This document shows positions 1 through 8,789 of a stretch of 64,000 nt of DNA, one piece after another. A program made the position numbers and the translations under genes. Position 1 is the first letter of the stretch, and the number at the start of each line of letters is the position of its first letter. Source of the DNA: Gammaproteobacteria bacterium (GTDB lineage Bacteria > Pseudomonadota > Gammaproteobacteria > Xanthomonadales > Wenzhouxiangellaceae); contig JAJFKY010000011.1 of NCBI GenBank assembly GCA_021772975.1, positions 279,937 to 343,936 on the forward strand. Direction: 5' to 3'. A model generated the notes under the pieces. That model was not told the origin of the DNA. It saw only the letters and a program-made list of their open reading frames with translations, and did not search any database.

Positions 1-335
1 TCCATCTGCTGCCGCTCAGCGGATTGGCCGGCGGGGAGCGTTTAACCGCCTTATACGGCATAACAATAGACGATCCCAACCTGGCTATTTTGCTGCGCCA
101 CCGCGCGGTGATGTTCGGTCTGCTGGGTGGTTTGTTTGCCACCGCCGCTTTCCGAACCGCCTGGCAGCCGCTGGCATTTATCGCCGCGGCCATCAGCGTA
201 GGTTCGTTTTTAGTGCTGGCCTGGACCAGTGGCCCGTACAATAACGCTGTGCAGCGGGTGGTCAGCGCCGATATTATTGCCGCGCTATGCCTGCTGATCG
301 CCGTCGTTTTATATTATCTGCGACGCCAGCAATAA
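1..335 (+). CDS. Small integral membrane protein, 5' end outside window
   Basis: The reading frame is open from base 3, so the true start lies upstream of the window. The visible part (about 110 residues) has roughly three hydrophobic membrane segments separated by short loops and ends in a basic tail (YYLRRQQ). It resembles a family of about 130-residue uncharacterised four-helix membrane proteins found in pseudomonads and relatives, but this is from memory of the pattern and no function is known. The DUF393 gene begins 9 bases after its stop, so the two are probably co-transcribed. The TTG at base 24 is an internal codon, not a start. Confidence 0.6.
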   Translation, partial: HLLPLSGLAGGERLTALYGITIDDPNLAILLRHRAVMFGLLGGLFATAAFRTAWQPLAFIAAAISVGSFLVLAWTSGPYNNAVQRVVSADIIAALCLLIAVVLYYLRRQQ

Positions 336-344
336 ATAACCTGC

Positions 345-752
345 ATGCCATCCGAACCGATCCTGCTGATCTACGACAGCCAATGTCCAGCCTGCGATTA
401 TTACGCCCGGCTGGTGCGTATCCGGGCAAGTATCGGACCCTTGACGCTGATTGATGCACGTGCGGATACCGGCATACTGCGGGACATCACCGCCCAGGGT
501 CTGGATATGGATCAGGGCATGGTGCTGAAGCTAGGTGATCAGCTGTATTACGGTGCCGAGGCCATGCATGCACTGGCGCTGATCAGCAGCCGTTCGGGCT
601 GCTTCAACCGTCTCAATTACTGGCTGTTCAAATCCCGCACCCTGTCGCGCCTGGGCTACCCGGTACTGCGCCGGCTGCGTAATCTGCTGCTGAAAATACT
701 CGGCAAACGCAAAATCAATAATCTGAATATTCAGGGCAATGATAAATTTTGA
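345..752 (+). CDS. DUF393 (DCC) family thiol protein
   Basis: The protein has 135 residues. It opens with a beta strand followed by YDSQCPACDYY, the D-x-x-C-x-x-C signature that defines the DUF393/DCC family, which is predicted to have a thioredoxin-like fold with a redox-active CxxC. A GAEAMHALALI segment after about residue 65 and a basic C-terminus with a hydrophobic helix (LGYPVLRRLRNLLLKIL) also fit the family. It is probably co-transcribed with the membrane protein just upstream. The substrate of these proteins is unknown. The family call is firm; any disulfide oxidoreductase activity is inference from the CxxC. Confidence 0.85.
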   Translation: MPSEPILLIYDSQCPACDYYARLVRIRASIGPLTLIDARADTGILRDITAQGLDMDQGMVLKLGDQLYYGAEAMHALALISSRSGCFNRLNYWLFKSRTLSRLGYPVLRRLRNLLLKILGKRKINNLNIQGNDKF

Positions 753-804
753 CCCGCCGGCGGTTATTGCTATAGCCTGCGAATCAAACAAGGCAAAGTC
801 GGCA

Positions 805-1674
805 TCACCCCAACTCGAAGCTGGTGACTCCGAATATTTCCTGCTCGGGCAGTACCGGTCGATCACCCAGGATCATCCGGGCGCAACCGAACACCGGCGT
901 CATGCCGTACTGCTCAGCCAGGCGCACAGCCTGCGGATTATGTTCCGGCACATCCAGAAATACCGCTTGACCCGGCACCTGATTCAGCATTGCCACCAGC
1001 AGCTGTTCGGCCAGCAGCGCAGTATCAGCAAACAGCGGACCGATTTTGTAGCCCTCACGACACGGCCGCATAACGGCATAACCGGCCAGCTCGTCGGCCT
1101 GCAGCACTCCCAGCGCATAGCCGCCGGGCCGTTTAATCCAATGCTTTAAGAACTGCGTTCGAGGGGCTGGAAAATGCCGCTGATCATATTCATCAAGCTG
1201 AACTAACGGCAGGCTTGCCAGCTCCACCAGCGTGCCGCCGGCCACCGTGGCATCCTGATACGCTGCGGTGCCCGCATAGCGAAGATCGCGGCAGACCAGC
1301 TTAAAGCCGCCCCTGGCGTAATACGCCTGCATCGCAAACACACCATCCATGCCGATCACCGCCGGCTCGTTCAGACGCGCCAGCAACCGCTGTTTGCGCG
1401 CCTGCCAGAGTTGGTCCCCCAGACCCTGCCCGCGCAGATCGGCACGGATAATAAAAAAGCCCATAAAGCCATAACGCCCGGCATAGCTGACAATCGAACC
1501 ACCGCCGATCAACTCCCCGTCCAGCTCCGCGGCAATAAATCCGTCCGGGTCGGTGGCCCAGAAAACCTCGGCATCATCCAGGCCGGGATTCCAGCCTTCC
1601 GCCGCTGCCCAGTCAACCAGGGTATCAAGCTCGGCGCGTTGCATAGGGCGGATAAGCATGTCGTTACGGTGCAT
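805..1674 (-). CDS. GNAT family N-acetyltransferase, two-domain type
   Basis: The protein has 289 residues. Residues 1-140 form a GNAT fold: a typical start (MLIRPMQRAELDTLVDWAAAEGW), a beta strand that ends in the acetyl-CoA pyrophosphate-binding loop (RADLRGQGLGDQLW, matching R-x-x-G-x-G/A), and a YYARGGF segment near the end of the fold. The remaining 150 residues match the second, substrate-shaping domain seen in two-domain GNAT proteins of the Acetyltransf_18 type (VMRPCREGYKIGPLFAD, then QAVFLDVPEHNPQAVRLAEQYG). The substrate is unknown. The gene is divergent from the carboxypeptidase at 1804 and converges with the DUF393 gene. Confidence 0.85.
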   Translation of the reverse strand: MHRNDMLIRPMQRAELDTLVDWAAAEGWNPGLDDAEVFWATDPDGFIAAELDGELIGGGSIVSYAGRYGFMGFFIIRADLRGQGLGDQLWQARKQRLLARLNEPAVIGMDGVFAMQAYYARGGFKLVCRDLRYAGTAAYQDATVAGGTLVELASLPLVQLDEYDQRHFPAPRTQFLKHWIKRPGGYALGVLQADELAGYAVMRPCREGYKIGPLFADTALLAEQLLVAMLNQVPGQAVFLDVPEHNPQAVRLAEQYGMTPVFGCARMILGDRPVLPEQEIFGVTSFELG

Positions 1675-1803
1675 AAGATGATCCCTCGGTTGGGCGGTGA
1701 TCGGTTAAACCGAGCATGCTATGCGACCAGTGCAGCCGGCACAACCGTCCGAGCAAACCGCATGGGTTATAGTGATCAGCCACATTCACAAGAGAATCCG
1801 CCC

Positions 1804-3336
1804 ATGCCCAATTACCACCGGATGGCCATTCTACTGAGCATCGCTGCGCTGCTGATCACAGCAGCCGATATCCAGGCTGAACAGGACAGCAAGCCGGCCG
1901 CTGAGCCAGCGCCCCAGCCAGAACAGTCGGTGACCCGCCACCAGGTAACCATCGAAGGTAAAGCCATCAATTATCAGGCCACCGCCGGCTGGCTGATTCA
2001 AACCAAAGATGACAAACCAATAGCGCGTTTCGGCTATACCGCCTATACCCGTGAAGGCGTTGACGAGCCTGCTGAACGCCCGATCATGTTTGCCTTTAAT
2101 GGTGGCCCCGGCTCCTCCTCGATCTGGCTGCATATGGGCATTCTTGGTCCGCAGCGCGTCGCCATTACCGATGAAGGCTTTACCCCGCCACCCGGCCGGC
2201 ATATTGATAATGCCTTCAGTATTATCGATGTCGCCGATCTGGTCATGGTTGATCCGGTCGGCACCGGTTTCAGCAAACCGCTGGGCAAGACCAAAGGTAA
2301 AGAATTCTGGGGCGTGGATCAGGACATCCGTTCGGTCGCGGCCTTTATCAAACAGTACATCACTAAGAACCATCGCTGGGCATCACCGAAGTTTATTCTT
2401 GGTGAAAGCTACGGCGGCATCCGTGGCGCAGGGCTGGCGCAGCACCTGCAATCGGTGCATGGCATGAACCTCAACGGCCTGATTCTGGTGTCACCGTTCT
2501 TCAGCATGATCTCTGGCGCGGATGGCGCCGATATCGACCTGCCGCATGCGCTGTATCTGCCGACCTTCGCGGCCACCGCCTGGTATCACGATAAACTGGC
2601 TGATAAGCCCGGTGATCTGCAGGCTTTTCTGCGCGAAGTTGAACAATTTGCCCGCGATGATTATGCCGCTGCCCTGATGCAGGGCTACAGCATACCGGCC
2701 GAGCGTAAACAGGCCATCGCGGCCCGGCTGGCTGGTTACACCGGTACCAGTGCGGATTACTGGGACAAGGCGGATCTGCGCGTCGGTCATCAGCAGTATC
2801 TGCAGGAGTTGCTGCGCGATGAACGCCAGATTGCCGGCCGTATTGACTCACGCTTTATCGGCCCGTCGGTCAACCCATTGGGCGAAAGCATGGATTACGA
2901 TCCGTTTTTCCCCGCCGTCGGTCCGGCCTTCACCGCGGCGTTTATGGATTACCTGCATACCGATCTGGAATTTCAGCCCGAGGCTGATTACCAGGTTTCG
3001 GCTTTCGATATCGACTGGGACTGGGAACACACCCCGCCCGGCTCCAGTTGGGCCCTGCCATTCCCGAATTTATTACCCGATCTGAGCATGGCGATCACCA
3101 TGAACCCCAATTTACAGGTATTGGTGCAACACGGCTATTACGATCTGGCCACGCCATTCGGCGCGATGCACTACGATATCGACCACCTGGATATTTCACC
3201 GCAGGCCCGCGAGCGTATTCAGGTCGCCTATTATGAAGCCGGGCACATGATGTATCTGCATCCTCCCTCGATGCGCAAGTACCGCGAAGATCTGGCCGCA
3301 TTTATCAACCAGTCTGTACAGCCGCGCCCGGAATAA
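1804..3336 (+). CDS. Secreted serine carboxypeptidase-like peptidase (family S10)
   Basis: The protein has 510 residues from the ATG at 1804, which is preceded by AAGAGAA and starts a clear signal peptide (LLSIAALLITAADIQA). The frame is open further upstream, but that part overlaps the divergent acetyltransferase and is not protein-like. Family S10 marks are all present: the oxyanion-hole segment FNGGPGSSS (from Asn99), GESYGG with nucleophile Ser202, Asp447 in HGYYDLATP, and His481 in AGHMMYLHP. The enzyme should remove C-terminal residues from peptides in the periplasm or outside the cell. Its regulation is not visible. It is a single gene, followed by two hairpins. Confidence 0.93.
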   Translation: MPNYHRMAILLSIAALLITAADIQAEQDSKPAAEPAPQPEQSVTRHQVTIEGKAINYQATAGWLIQTKDDKPIARFGYTAYTREGVDEPAERPIMFAFNGGPGSSSIWLHMGILGPQRVAITDEGFTPPPGRHIDNAFSIIDVADLVMVDPVGTGFSKPLGKTKGKEFWGVDQDIRSVAAFIKQYITKNHRWASPKFILGESYGGIRGAGLAQHLQSVHGMNLNGLILVSPFFSMISGADGADIDLPHALYLPTFAATAWYHDKLADKPGDLQAFLREVEQFARDDYAAALMQGYSIPAERKQAIAARLAGYTGTSADYWDKADLRVGHQQYLQELLRDERQIAGRIDSRFIGPSVNPLGESMDYDPFFPAVGPAFTAAFMDYLHTDLEFQPEADYQVSAFDIDWDWEHTPPGSSWALPFPNLLPDLSMAITMNPNLQVLVQHGYYDLATPFGAMHYDIDHLDISPQARERIQVAYYEAGHMMYLHPPSMRKYREDLAAFINQSVQPRPE

Positions 3337-3341
3337 AAATA

Positions 3342-3412
3342 GACCATTAATCATGGTCATGATGTGACGGTTTTTCCCTGCGTGCCGATGTATAGATCAT
3401 CGGCACGCAGGG
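3342..3412. terminator. Two hairpins downstream of the carboxypeptidase
   Basis: A small hairpin (GACCAT, loop TAATC, ATGGTC; 3342-3358) is followed by a much stronger one with perfect 15-bp arms at 3376-3390 and 3398-3412 and a 7-base loop. The strong hairpin has five T's before it and none after it, so it is not a textbook intrinsic terminator on the plus strand. It may end or protect the carboxypeptidase mRNA. A protein-binding palindrome is also possible. Confidence 0.45.
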
Positions 3413-3470
3413 ATAACTGTACGGATTCAGCTGCAATCTTTTTATGCTCGCTCTGTGATAGATTACCAAT

Positions 3471-3666
3471 GGTCGCCCGCAAGCGGGCTCCTACAAGCTG
3501 CGGGAATTAACCAGTCTGCACCCTCCTGTAAGAGCCCGCTTGCGGGCAACCTGCCTGTATACCTGATGGCTTAGCTTGGATTTACTGGTAACAGAAAACG
3601 AACTCCGACGCGCAAATGCCTATACCAACCCGCCTGATTACTGTAAGAGCCCGCTCGCGGGCGACC
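3471..3666. repeat. Three REP-like palindromic repeats
   Basis: Three copies of a 25-bp element lie at 3471-3495 (inverted), 3527-3551 and 3642-3666. The core is GCCCGCTTGCGGGC with a flanking TGTAAGAG or TGTAGGAG head. This is the style of Pseudomonas REP sequences. The first two are in opposite orientation 31 bp apart, a REPIN-like arrangement. They occupy much of the 685-base gap between the carboxypeptidase and the AGCS symporter. Apart from the GTCAT element at 3771, the rest of the gap holds nothing I can name; the region 3880-4021 should contain the symporter promoter but no clear -10/-35 pair stands out. Confidence 0.8.
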
Positions 3667-3770
3667 TGACAGTATTGACTGATGGCTTAACCATGCGTGC
3701 ATTAACTGATAATACAAAGCCCTGTGATAAAGAACTTCACTCCAGAAACCACACCCTGACGCACAAGCCC

Positions 3771-3796
3771 GTCATTTCGACCAACGGGAGAAATCT
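3771..3796 (+). repeat. GTCAT...AAATCT type dispersed repeat
   Basis: The 26-bp segment starts GTCATTTCGACC and ends GGGAGAAATCT. It has the same length and end pattern as the two GTCATCCTGAACG elements at 26135 and 26219 in this window. Similar short elements are widespread between genes in many bacteria. Its function is unknown. Confidence 0.6.
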
Positions 3797-4021
3797 TTAC
3801 CTCAAACCAACAGAATCAACCGATATCGCATGTCTATCCAATAAATTTATCCTTCTTCTCACCCGATCTAATCGATAGAACACATTACGCCATGCACTAA
3901 ATCAGGCTGCCTGACCAACCAGTAATCTCAGCGGCCAAAGCATAACCGCTATTGTGAACCCGCTACGATTCACCTATGCTCGTGCGGCTAAAGCCATAAG
4001 CCTTCGGGATCTATATCGACC

Positions 4022-5698
4022 ATGACCGACCAAATCAATCAGTTTCTGCTTTTTATCGATAGCCTGCTGGGTTCGGCAGCTTATTTCCCGTTTCTGCTGT
4101 TAGGCACCGGGCTGTTTTTCACGCTGTACCTTAAATTTCCGCAGATTCGTTATTTCGGCCATGCCTGGAAAGTGGTCAGCGGCAAGTTTTCCAAACAAGA
4201 CGCGCCCGGCGACACCAGTCATTTCGGGGCCTTGACCACCGCGCTGTCCGGCACGGTTGGCACCGGCAATATCGGCGGTGTGGCGCTGGCCATCCACCTG
4301 GGTGGCCCGGCAGCGATTTTCTGGATGTGGGCAACCGCCTTTCTGGGTATGGCCACCAAGTTTGTAGAAGTCACCCTGTCACACAAATACCGGATCAAAA
4401 CCGAAGATGGCACCATTGCCGGCGGACCGATGTTCGTGATGGAAAAAGCCCTCAATATGAAATGGCTGGCGGTCATCTTCGCCATCGGTATGATTGTCTC
4501 GGCGTTTGGCGCCGGCAATATGCCACAGATCAACTCGATAGCCGCCGGCATGCGCGAAACCTTTGATATCCCGCCAATCTGGACCGGCGCGATACTTTCG
4601 GTGTTTTTGTTTATGGTGGTAGTCGGCGGAATCAAACGCATTGCCAAAGTCACCGAAGCCATTGTACCGACCATGGCTGCGCTATATATCATCGGCGCGC
4701 TGGCGGTAATTTTCACCAACCTGGGCAATATCGTTCCGTCATTCATGTCCATTCTGCAGGACATATTCTCGGGTTCCGCCGCCAGCGGTGGTTTTATCGG
4801 CGCCAGTTTCGCCTTTGCCTTTAACCGCGGCGTTAACCGTGGCTTGTTTTCCAATGAAGCCGGGCAAGGCTCTGCCCCGATAGCACATGCCGCCGCGCGC
4901 GGCGACAGCCCGGTCTCGGAAGGCTTTGTTTCGATTCTGGAACCGTTTATCGACACCATCGTTATCTGCACCATTACCGCCCTGGTGTTGCTGTCGTCCG
5001 GCGTGTGGAGTGAGAAGTTCGAAAATGATTTCCAGCGTACCGACATGCAGTACGTGGCGGGTGACATTTCCGACCAGAACCAGACCGGTCTGAGTTCACT
5101 CTATGGCCATCTGGTCGGTGGCGAGCGGCTGGACAGTTTTAATGGCGTAATCAACGTGCAAGACGGCATTGCCGTCAGTGGTGGCTATACTCTGATCAAT
5201 GCCCGCTCGGTGGCCGAAGAAGTCAGTTACCGTTTCCAGAACCAGCCTTATACCGGCGAGCTCACCATCAATGACGGGCGGCTGGCCAGTAGCGCAGTTC
5301 AGGATGAAATCCTGGTAACCGGCCGATCCCTGCTGCACTCGGTGCCTTTGACCACCGTGGCCTTTACCTATTCACCCTTCGGCGAATATGGTAAATACAT
5401 TGTCTCGATCGGTTTATTGTTGTTCGCTTTTTCCACCGCCATCGCCTGGTCGTATTACGGCAACCGCGCGACGATCTATCTGTTCGGTCAACGCGGGGTA
5501 TTGCCGTACCGGATGTTTTATATCGGCGGTTTTTTTCTGGCCTCATTCGCCGATACCACTATCATCTGGACTTTATCGGCCATCACCATCGTGCTGACCA
5601 CCATTCCCAATTTACTGGCCATATTTTTATTGCGCCGGGATATGCGCGATACCGTGAATCAGTATTGGGTGGAGTTTCGCAAGGGGCCCATCGACTGA
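4022..5698 (+). CDS. AGCS family amino acid:cation symporter with an extra extracytoplasmic domain
   Basis: The 558-residue inner-membrane protein is of the alanine/glycine:Na+ (or H+) symporter family. Conserved family stretches include [40 protein letters not shown], the [11 protein letters not shown] loop and the [15 protein letters not shown] segment near residue 280. About ten to eleven membrane helices are apparent. Between the helix ending near residue 328 (VLLSSGVW) and the next conserved segment ([11 protein letters not shown], from about 444) there is an insertion of roughly 115 polar residues not found in the usual ~450-residue transporters. The start ATG follows a weak GGGAT. The gene stands alone. 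The amino acid substrate cannot be read from sequence. Confidence 0.9.
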   Translation: MTDQINQFLLFIDSLLGSAAYFPFLLLGTGLFFTLYLKFPQIRYFGHAWKVVSGKFSKQDAPGDTSHFGALTTALSGTVGTGNIGGVALAIHLGGPAAIFWMWATAFLGMATKFVEVTLSHKYRIKTEDGTIAGGPMFVMEKALNMKWLAVIFAIGMIVSAFGAGNMPQINSIAAGMRETFDIPPIWTGAILSVFLFMVVVGGIKRIAKVTEAIVPTMAALYIIGALAVIFTNLGNIVPSFMSILQDIFSGSAASGGFIGASFAFAFNRGVNRGLFSNEAGQGSAPIAHAAARGDSPVSEGFVSILEPFIDTIVICTITALVLLSSGVWSEKFENDFQRTDMQYVAGDISDQNQTGLSSLYGHLVGGERLDSFNGVINVQDGIAVSGGYTLINARSVAEEVSYRFQNQPYTGELTINDGRLASSAVQDEILVTGRSLLHSVPLTTVAFTYSPFGEYGKYIVSIGLLLFAFSTAIAWSYYGNRATIYLFGQRGVLPYRMFYIGGFFLASFADTTIIWTLSAITIVLTTIPNLLAIFLLRRDMRDTVNQYWVEFRKGPID

Positions 5699-5773
5699 CT
5701 GCTGGGTCAGCAAAGCAGTATGCACCCTCTGGTTAAATATTTGGATACAGCCCAGGATAAATACCGTGCAAGT

Positions 5774-5799
5774 AAAAAGGGCAAGAAATAATCTTGCCC
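5774..5799 (-). terminator. Rho-independent terminator of the TSP3 protein gene
   Basis: Perfect 8-bp arms (GGGCAAGA / TCTTGCCC, 5779-5786 and 5792-5799) have a 5-base loop. Read on the minus strand, the stem is followed by TTTTT. It lies 30 bases past the stop of the minus-strand gene that ends at 5829 and could also stop leftover plus-strand transcription from the symporter. Confidence 0.75.
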
Positions 5800-5828
5800 C
5801 TGCCGCGGAAACCACTGATAAAAAAGCC

Positions 5829-6884
5829 TTACAGGCAGGTTGGAAACAAAGTTCCTACACTTAACGCACATTGAGTAAAACCCGGATCATAACAAGTAAA
5901 ACTGGAGATAACCCCTATCGTTTCCCAGCGGGTCGTGCTTGATCCATCACAAAACGTTGTGCGGTAGAGCCCCTCCCGGGTGGTGGTGTTGCTGATGATA
6001 TCGTGTTCAACGCTCTGCCCCGCGAAGTCACCGCATATCTGCCCGGTGTTAAACTGGCGTACATTGTCAACGGTATCAATCAATACGGTGACCTGTAGAT
6101 CATCGTCAACATCGCAGACATTACCTACGCCATCGCCATCACAATCCGCCTGGCCGGGATTATTAACGCTCGGGCAGTTATCATCGATATTCTGCACGCC
6201 ATCAAAATCCATATCCTCGCAGGCGCCGTTGCCATCATTATCTATCAGGTCGCAAAGCCCTGGACCCTGGAATCTGACTGCTGGCAGTTGTGATACCGAC
6301 TCCAACACCAACAGCGTTGACATCAGTTGAGTGGTATCGGCATCAGTTGGGGTAGCTGATTCCAGCGTCTGCAATTTGAAGCTGCCCAGCGACAGACCGT
6401 TCAACTCAATATCAATTGTCAGCGCAGCAAGCGCCGCAATACCGATATCCGAAAGAATGGCCCTGCTGTCGGCAGCAGCGAACAGTGGTATAGCATCAAG
6501 CCTATCGTTACCAGCGAAATCAATACGCTCAACGCCTTTGATTTCATTTCCATAATAAGTTGTAGCGATCAGAATATTATTCGGATAGATATCACTGGCC
6601 TGCAGCGGCAAGCTGAAGTAGCGCTGATCCAGACGAGCCGCACAGGTTCCAGCCTGCTGGCAAAGATCAGCAGCGTCTTTTGCCACGAATACGGTATCAG
6701 GATTGAGCAACTCCCCAGTTTCTTCAAACTGAGCCTGTTGTCTGTCCTCCGTCAATCCCTGCTGCCACTTGATCAAACCCTCGGCAGATAGGTCATTAGC
6801 TTGAGCGAACACACTGCCAGTGACTGCCACGGCAAGGGCTATTAAGCACAGCTGTATGCCGGGTGTATATTTTTGAATCATCAT
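5829..6884 (-). CDS. Secreted protein with thrombospondin type 3 calcium-binding repeats
   Basis: The protein has 351 residues. I place the start at 6884 because GGAG lies 6 bases upstream of the ATG pair there and a signal peptide follows directly (GIQLCLIALAVAVTGSVFAQ). The longer frame to 6923 lacks such a site. Residues 30-210 are an unrecognised alpha/beta region with one disulfide-like cysteine pair. From about residue 213 there are Asp-rich TSP3-like calcium-binding motifs (DFDGVQNIDDNCPS, then DCDGDGVGNVCD). The last 90 residues contain several cysteines (ICGDF, TTFCDG, FTCYDPGF, QCALS, PTCL) and probably form a disulfide-stabilised domain. It is likely exported and Ca2+-binding; its role is unknown. 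It is a single gene with its own terminator. Confidence 0.75.
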   Translation of the reverse strand: MMIQKYTPGIQLCLIALAVAVTGSVFAQANDLSAEGLIKWQQGLTEDRQQAQFEETGELLNPDTVFVAKDAADLCQQAGTCAARLDQRYFSLPLQASDIYPNNILIATTYYGNEIKGVERIDFAGNDRLDAIPLFAAADSRAILSDIGIAALAALTIDIELNGLSLGSFKLQTLESATPTDADTTQLMSTLLVLESVSQLPAVRFQGPGLCDLIDNDGNGACEDMDFDGVQNIDDNCPSVNNPGQADCDGDGVGNVCDVDDDLQVTVLIDTVDNVRQFNTGQICGDFAGQSVEHDIISNTTTREGLYRTTFCDGSSTTRWETIGVISSFTCYDPGFTQCALSVGTLFPTCL

Positions 6885-7045
6885 AATGAACTCCATTTCT
6901 TTCAGATATAAGACACTTATCAATTCCGATAAATGCTGCTGATAGTTATAGATCAGGCTGAATGGAACGTATATATAGATGCCACAAGTGGGACTAAAAG
7001 CGTCGTAAACGGCCTAGAGTGCTTATGCAGGATCAGCAAGCTTCT

Positions 7046-7114
7046 CTAAATCAGGACAGGCACCTGTTGACACTAAATCAGGACATGACACTAAATCAGG
7101 ACAGGCACCTGTTG
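7046..7114 (-). repeat. Direct repeats with a CAGGTGCCTGTCC core
   Basis: A 24-bp unit beginning CTAAATCAGGACAGG is present at 7046-7069 and again at 7091-7114, with a 15-bp partial copy at 7073-7087. Each full unit holds the near-palindrome ACAGGCACCTGT. The 9-mer GGACAGGCA (complement TGCCTGTCC) recurs around the transposase downstream. This element occupies the middle of the 468-base gap between the TSP3 protein gene and the DUF3179 gene; I see no gene in the rest of the gap. Confidence 0.75.
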
Positions 7115-7352
7115 TATGCCATGCTCCACAGAGTATCGGTCTGTTTTCTGAGGCACTGAACCATGCCTGTGTTGTAACTTCTTGCATGAAATCATCGCCA
7201 TGGCCGCACATGGTTACGTGCGGCGGTGGGCTTCTATAACGCCTGCGCTGATTGCGTTGAGGCAGTATTCTGATAGGTTTTTCAGTTAATTATGCGCCCG
7301 GCAGCAACCCAAAATGCTGCGCGGCACGTTGTTCCAGAATTCGTTATGCGGT

Positions 7353-8312
7353 TTATTTGTTCCGCTCATCCACACGCAACAACGTCTGCGGGTGAAACGT
7401 ATACCAGGCAAACCAGAACAAGCGCTTGACCGGATAGCTCTGGCCAGACTCGGCATTGGTCACGGTGACGCTGCCATCACTGTGATACTCAACGTTAATC
7501 TGGTGGCCGTCGATGTTCTCCTGCAACCGGCCAGTTTCCTGCAGCCATGTTGCTTCATAGGCAACCGGCTGATCACCAATGATGGCGCCGTAGACCAGTT
7601 TTTTCACATGCAAGCGTGCGTCGGTGGCCGATACTGGGAGAAATAACCGATCGGACTCGCGGTAGTCGCCGTAGCGATCCTGGGTGTAGTCTTTGTCGTC
7701 AAAGCCGGTGTCGGTGGACAATAACAGCGTATCGGGATGGCGCTCACGCCAGGTTTGCCAGGTGGTCATGGTGACCGGGATTTCCTGCAACTGCGCGCCG
7801 GTCTTCGGTCCCATGATAGCCTCGCCGGTGATCTGCGCCCACAAGGACTCGGTGCTGCGGTCATACAACACCAGATCGGATTCGTGCAACACACCGGATA
7901 CGCCAAATTCCACGGCTTCATCATCCAGTTCGCGCCGAAAGGCAACACCCGACCCGCACAACGGGCAATAGCTGACCACCACCGGTTCGCCACCGAAGCT
8001 ATCATTGACAATTTCATGATGGAGCAGAATTTTGCTGGGGTAAGCCTTGGTTTCACCATTCAGTTTCACGGCAAGTACCAGATCATCGCCATTGACATGA
8101 TCTGCGGCATCTGCAGCAACGAATTTAGGGTCATCAATGGAAGGTATGCAGTCACGCGCCGGACAAGCCTGTACGAGGCTGTCGAATGGCACTGCGATAG
8201 GCGTATTGTCATCAAAACCAAAGGTTTCAGTCAGGACATTGGATTCGTACTCAGGGCGCTGTGCGGCGGCATTGAGAGAAATCAGAAGTAAAATAAGAGT
8301 TATCTGGCGCAT
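7353..8312 (-). CDS. DUF3179 domain-containing exported protein
   Basis: The protein has 319 residues with an N-terminal signal peptide (ITLILLLISLNAAAQ). It matches the DUF3179 family over most of its length: an early segment SIDDPKFVAADAADHVNGDDLV, AYPSKILLHHEIVND, the cysteine motif VVSYCPLCGSGVAFRR, GVSGVLHESDLVLYDRSTESLW and LQEIPVTMTTWQTWRERHPDT. The CPLCGS motif suggests metal or heme binding, but the family has no established function. A lone gene, it is flanked on both sides by repeat-rich DNA. Confidence 0.88.
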   Translation of the reverse strand: MRQITLILLLISLNAAAQRPEYESNVLTETFGFDDNTPIAVPFDSLVQACPARDCIPSIDDPKFVAADAADHVNGDDLVLAVKLNGETKAYPSKILLHHEIVNDSFGGEPVVVSYCPLCGSGVAFRRELDDEAVEFGVSGVLHESDLVLYDRSTESLWAQITGEAIMGPKTGAQLQEIPVTMTTWQTWRERHPDTLLLSTDTGFDDKDYTQDRYGDYRESDRLFLPVSATDARLHVKKLVYGAIIGDQPVAYEATWLQETGRLQENIDGHQINVEYHSDGSVTVTNAESGQSYPVKRLFWFAWYTFHPQTLLRVDERNK

Positions 8313-8466
8313 AGGAATAATCTGGGTGGAGGTGGCGGTTTATGCTAAGTATACGCCAGTCCATTTTCAGGGAAGATTTTTGCCGATTACTGGTAGCGGA
8401 AGTTGTAACGAAAAAGCAATTGAAAGGCATTGGAAGTCAGGGAAGTTAGGAAAGTCCAGGGGGGGG

Positions 8467-8553
8467 GGATTAGAGCGGTCGGGCTATTCGCCCGGAAAAA
8501 ATGGCCAGATACCCGATGAGGCTACACCGATACTGATAAGATTGAGACTATAA
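8467..8553 (+). pseudogene. Remnant of a second RAYT transposase 3' region
   Basis: This stretch aligns with bases 9551-9634 inside the intact transposase gene. The translated remnant reads RSGYSPGKNGQIPDEATPIL, against GRAIHPDKNGKIPDETPPIL in the intact gene. The rest of the copy is missing, so it is the scar of a deleted or aborted paralogue. It starts immediately after a run of nine G's (8460-8468). It lies in the 477-base gap 8313-8789; otherwise that gap holds the tandem repeat at 8647 and a 14-codon ORF at 8603. Confidence 0.7.
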
Positions 8554-8646
8554 ATCAAACTGTGTAACTGCTTATCATTAACCCTGTAACAGGAGATAAG
8601 CTATGAGCAAGACTGATGATATCCAGGCGAGTGAGCAGAAGCATTA

Positions 8647-8697
8647 GAAGCATTGGGACAGGCATAGCTCGGGAAGCATTGGGACAGGCATAGCTCG
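8647..8697. repeat. Tandem 26-bp repeat with GGGACAGGCATAG core
   Basis: Two identical 25-bp units (8647-8671 and 8673-8697) start GAAGCATTGGGACAGGC and are separated by one G. They carry the 9-mer GGACAGGCA in the same orientation as the repeats at 7.05 kb. They sit about 100 bp upstream of the transposase start and are plausible binding or end sequences for it. Confidence 0.75.
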
Positions 8698-8789
8698 TAG
8701 ACCACATCCTACAGCAAACCACTGCCATTTCTGATACCCGATGGTTTCTCGCTGGATTACTCTGCAATCTGTTTCTGATTGGATGCTAC

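Noticed and set aside
1411..1803. N-terminal extension of the carboxypeptidase frame
   Set aside because: It overlaps the divergent acetyltransferase gene, is not protein-like, and a signal peptide with ribosome site begins at 1804.
3576..3878. 100-codon open frame
   Set aside because: It is built from a REP copy and a GTCAT repeat, with no ribosome site; composition is that of intergenic DNA.
3880..4021. Glycine riboswitch before the AGCS symporter
   Set aside because: Such transporters sometimes carry one, but I could not find the conserved glycine aptamer core.
7046..7114. CRISPR array
   Set aside because: Only two full units and a partial one, with spacers of 3 bases and no cas genes; it is a dispersed repeat.
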